Assembly (NCBI RefSeq): GCF_000004075.3
Contig: NC_026657.2
Span: forward strand, 8,618,001 to 8,682,000
Source of the DNA: Cucumis sativus
Lineage: Eukaryota > Streptophyta > Magnoliopsida > Cucurbitales > Cucurbitaceae
Length of the DNA: 64,000 nt
Direction: 5' to 3'
The position numbers were made by a program, and so were the translations under genes. The first letter of the stretch is position 1, and the number at the start of each line of letters is the position of its first letter. Under the pieces are notes generated by a model, which was given only the letters and a program-made list of their open reading frames with translations, had not been told where the DNA came from and did not search any database. Positions 60,725 through 64,000 of the stretch are shown here, piece after piece.

Positions 60725-63314
60725 TTTTGCTCCGGCGAGTGGGCAAAAAATCAAAAAGAATTGAGAACCAAAGGAACAAACAAAAAATCCACTCGATTAA
60801 ATTACACTACCCTTGTGGGTCGGAGCTCCGAAAATGGGTCAAGCAATTCAAGAAATAATTCAAAGAAAAAAAAACAAATTAAATAAAGAAAAAATAGTGA
60901 GAAATTTAGACAGCGATGTTTCTGCGTAGTGTCTCTGTCCCAATTTTTATTTTTAATTTTTTAAAAAAATTTCTCTTTCTTCTGTCTCTGTCAGTATGAG
61001 TCTGTATTGAGCGTGGGTAAAAGGCTAAATCAGAAAGGCAACCTGCAGTCTACTTGCCATGTGATTGATTTTAAAACTCTTTTCCATTTGAAAATTCTTA
61101 AAATCATACAAATCTTTAAACAAAAAAAAAAAAAAAAAAGTGAGTTTGAGAACTCATATTTCAAAATTGTTTTATTGGGAGTGGAGGGTTTTGGGTATGA
61201 CCCACATGAGAATTTTGGAGCTTTAAACCGCCATTAATGGAGGAACAACAACCTTAGAACAGATTTTTATTTTTATTTTTTCAGAAAATTGAAGTCGAAG
61301 GTGGAAGGAAGATGATGAAAGAGATTACTTTTAATTTTTAATTTTGTTTTTTTTTTATGGATAAGAGGAGACAGAGCTAGTCCAAAAAGATGGGAGGCCA
61401 GCCAAAGGAGGGCGGCCAGACTGGACCCCTCCATTAAAGGAGCTGGTGGGTTTCTTCTTCTTCTTTCTTTTTTTTTTAATAAATAATAATAATAATTTTA
61501 ATTAGTAGAGAGAAGATGAAAGTGATGTAAATAAATGAAGTGTGTAATTACAAATTTAATTTTTGGTCATTTATTATAAATTTTGTCCCCTACTTCCATG
61601 ATTGCGTCTATTTAAGGTAGGTTTTGGATGGCTTTCACAAGGGTAAATATGTCATTTTCGCTTCATATTACAAGAAAATATTGATTACAAAAATAAAATA
61701 TGATATTTTCAGCGGTTATTAATAATTTTTTTCGTGTTTTGTTATGATAAGTTTTTTACTAAATGAGAAATTGAATCTTTCTTCAATTCTAAAATATCAT
61801 TTTAACTGTAATTTGCGATAGATTATGTTTAAGCTATCGATAAAATTGAATCTTTTAATTTTAGAATCGTGCTTGTATTGTTAAAGTTAAGTTGGTTGTT
61901 CTTATTATCAAAATATTATGATTAAATTATTTTCCTTTTTCTTTTTAAATTGAAAAATTGCTTTCAAAGACATTTGGTCTTACTTTTTTGGTAATACTTG
62001 TAACATAAGCACTTGCACTTTGAGAATTCTTTTCTTCAAAAGTCGAAAAAGTTTCAATTTCCATCACGCAAGCAATGCCATGTAATATTTTTAGTTTAAA
62101 AAAATATTAATAATACATATTTTGAATATCTAACCTTTTTTAAGAAAAATATAGACATATATTCTTGCATGTTTAAAATTTACACATCAAACATAAAAAG
62201 TCAACAAAATATTCATACTATATAACGTGATTATATTCTCTCTAACTCATAATTTGAACACGTTTAAAAACGTAAAATGTTTACTACCTCTCCTACTACT
62301 ATAAGAACGTTTAACCACCAAATTGAGTTAGGTTTGTTGGCCAATAAAAGAAACACATTCACTATTTTAGTTTATTAGTTATTAAACTCAGTCATTTTTC
62401 ATCTTATTATTCGAGTCAATCCTACTAATTATTTTTTAATATAATAATTATTAACTCAAACTCATTTTTGTGGGTAATTTATTTTTTAAAAAAACGAAGG
62501 TGATAGTGCTGTAAATAAGAAAATAATATTTGTAGTGCCGTAACGTAATCCTAATTATTAAAATCCAAAGAGTGTCGAATTGAGAATGAAACAAAACTAA
62601 AATTGTAAAAAGTGAAAACGATATAAAATAGAGTTGGATTGAAAAGAGTGGGTAGATGGATGGTAGTGAGTTAGGGACAAAAATGTGATAGAATAATTTT
62701 GAAAGTATTGGTGGATATTGGAGGGATGGGTTTGGGGTTAGATTGTCTTTCATGAAAAGACATGGCCTCAAGTTGAAAGCAAAAGGGCAGTAAGTAAGTA
62801 AGTAAGTAAGGCAGCAAGCAAGTAAGGTGGAGGAGCAGTGGTTTTGAACAGAAACCACATCATGCCAAAATCTATTTCAACTTTTACTCTCACTTTCTCA
62901 TTTTTTGCTTCACAAAAACAAAGTATAATATATATATATATATATATATACACAAAAACAAATAAACAGTAACTAAAGCACTTCTGAAACCTAGGTACTT
63001 TTTATTATTTTTATTAGGAGTTGTTGGTAGGCAATTTTAATGTCAAAAGGTATGTGAGTTAAATTTGGACTTCTAAAAACTACTCAAATAGTTATTGTAC
63101 AAAGGCCTTTCTTTTTTCTTTTCAATGTTCTAATAATAAATAAACAAATAATTGTAAAAAGGGCTATATACTATTTTAAATAACTATGCCCCATGTGTTT
63201 TTTTTCTTTTCTTTTCAGTTTTATAATTTAAATTTTAAAATCAATACTTTTTTTATATAATTTTAATCTATTTTTATATTTTTTTAAAAAAATTGTCAAT
63301 GAAAAAATTATGTA
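60725..63314. other. MYB-CC 5' leader/promoter and gene-free AT-rich DNA
   Basis: Leader and promoter of the MYB-CC gene lie at about 60725-61000. Beyond that no gene is seen on either strand. Simple repeats include poly-A (61121-61139), a GTAA tetranucleotide run (62790-62810) and (AT)n at 62927-62951. Confidence 0.6.
62927..62951 (+). repeat. (AT)n microsatellite
   Basis: Twelve or so TA units in intergenic DNA, flanked by CACAAAAACAAA on both sides. Confidence 0.9.
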
Positions 63315-63888
63315 GTAAATTTTGGGGAATTGACAAAAATAGGCCAAAAATGGAGTAGATAAAGACTTTTAGGATTGATTGTAAAAAAGTTGACATTTAG
63401 GACAAATTGAAGGTGAAATGACGAAAATACCCTTATTTCAGATTAAACATTTCAATTTAAGAACCTGCGAGATGTCTGCGAGATGTTTGCAAGATGTCTA
63501 CCAGATGTTTGCGAGATAAAATAATAATAATAATAAATTGCTAACATCTTTTGAAACATCTCTAAAACAACCTTAAATCAACCATAAATCAACTTGATAC
63601 ATTTAAGATGCAAATATATATACATATAACACAATTCATATTCGGATTTTTTAAAAAAATAAAACAATTAAAACAGTTTATTATTATTATTATTTTATCT
63701 CGCAAACATCTGGTAGACATCTCGTAAACATCTCGCAGGTTCTTAAATTGAAATGTTGAACATGAAATGAGGGTATTTTCGTCATTTTACCTCCAATTTG
63801 TCCTAAATGTCAACTTTTTTACAATCAATCCTAAAAGTCTTTATTTACCCCATTTTTGGCCTATTTTTGTCAATTCCCCGTAAATTTT
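63315..63888. mobile_element. Foldback transposon (long terminal inverted repeats) with 9-bp target duplication
   Basis: The element body is 63324-63879 (556 bp). It starts GGGGAATTGACAAAAATAGG and ends with the exact reverse complement. It is flanked by a perfect 9-bp direct repeat GTAAATTTT (63315-63323 and 63880-63888). The inverted arms are roughly 210-220 bases each and pair almost throughout, with only scattered mismatches. The loop of about 130 bases has no coding capacity. A 9-bp target duplication with long inverted arms is the mark of Mutator-like (MULE) non-autonomous elements. Both inner arms carry tandem GCGAGATGTTT-type units; the left arm has one more unit than the right. Confidence 0.88.
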
Positions 63889-64000
63889 GTATTTTAGTGG
63901 TATTGTTCTACAAATTCGAATTTTTCTATTTTTGAAAAAAACTCGAAAATTGACCCTATTTATTTTAAGGAAATCGTGAAATTGAACTATTTTATTTAAA

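Noticed and set aside
60725-60754. Upstream extension of the MYB-CC frame to 60754
   Set aside because: The extension begins at ATT, not ATG, so the first usable start is 60724.

Overview
The window is plant nuclear DNA: AT-rich, with GT-AG introns, a Pol III tRNA-Tyr that carries an intron, and retrotransposon relics. The proteins are clearly dicot. The repeats (a Ty1/copia-like LTR and scattered elements with palindromes around TCTATCACTGATAGA) look cucurbit-like, perhaps Cucumis, but that is impression, not proof. All exon joins below were made by hand from splice signals, reading phase and recalled family sequence.

Layout. 1-5 kb: alkaline ceramidase gene (+), with TATA box, G-box and a 4-residue upstream ORF. 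5.27-7.8 kb: two-exon gene (-) for a mitochondrial coiled-coil protein, perhaps ribosomal protein mS26. 9.1-31.6 kb: a 13-exon NO VEIN (NOV) gene (-). Its exons join in phase to 2,727 residues, almost the length recalled for Arabidopsis NOV, and its introns hold two LINE relics, a Ty3/gypsy relic, a copia LTR, an AT-rich repeat and an organelle-derived patch with a 16S rRNA segment. 34.2 kb: tRNA-Tyr(GUA) (-) beside an A-rich minisatellite. 35.6-39.4 kb: rhamnogalacturonan-I rhamnosyltransferase (GT106, RRT-like, +) with a SINE in intron 3. 41.2-45.5 kb: ubiquitin-specific protease UBP1/UBP2-like (-), tail to tail with the RRT gene. 48.8-51.8 kb: membrane-anchored myosin-binding (GTD-binding) protein (-). 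53.9-55.0 kb: four-EF-hand CML21/22-like protein (-). 57.4-60.7 kb: MYB-CC factor of the PHL2/PHL3 type (-). 61-64 kb: gene-free, ending in a long-armed inverted-repeat transposon with a perfect 9-bp target duplication.

The genes are ordinary single plant genes, not a pathway cluster: sphingolipid breakdown, mitochondrial function, vascular/meristem patterning (NOV), pectin synthesis, deubiquitination, myosin-linked organelle transport, calcium sensing and phosphate-response transcription. I found no clearly new system. The points most worth a second look are the foldback transposon at the right end, the organellar mosaic and transposon load inside NOV, and the NOV domain pairing of a GHKL-type ATPase site with a C-terminal domain that has a nuclease-like D...ExK motif.
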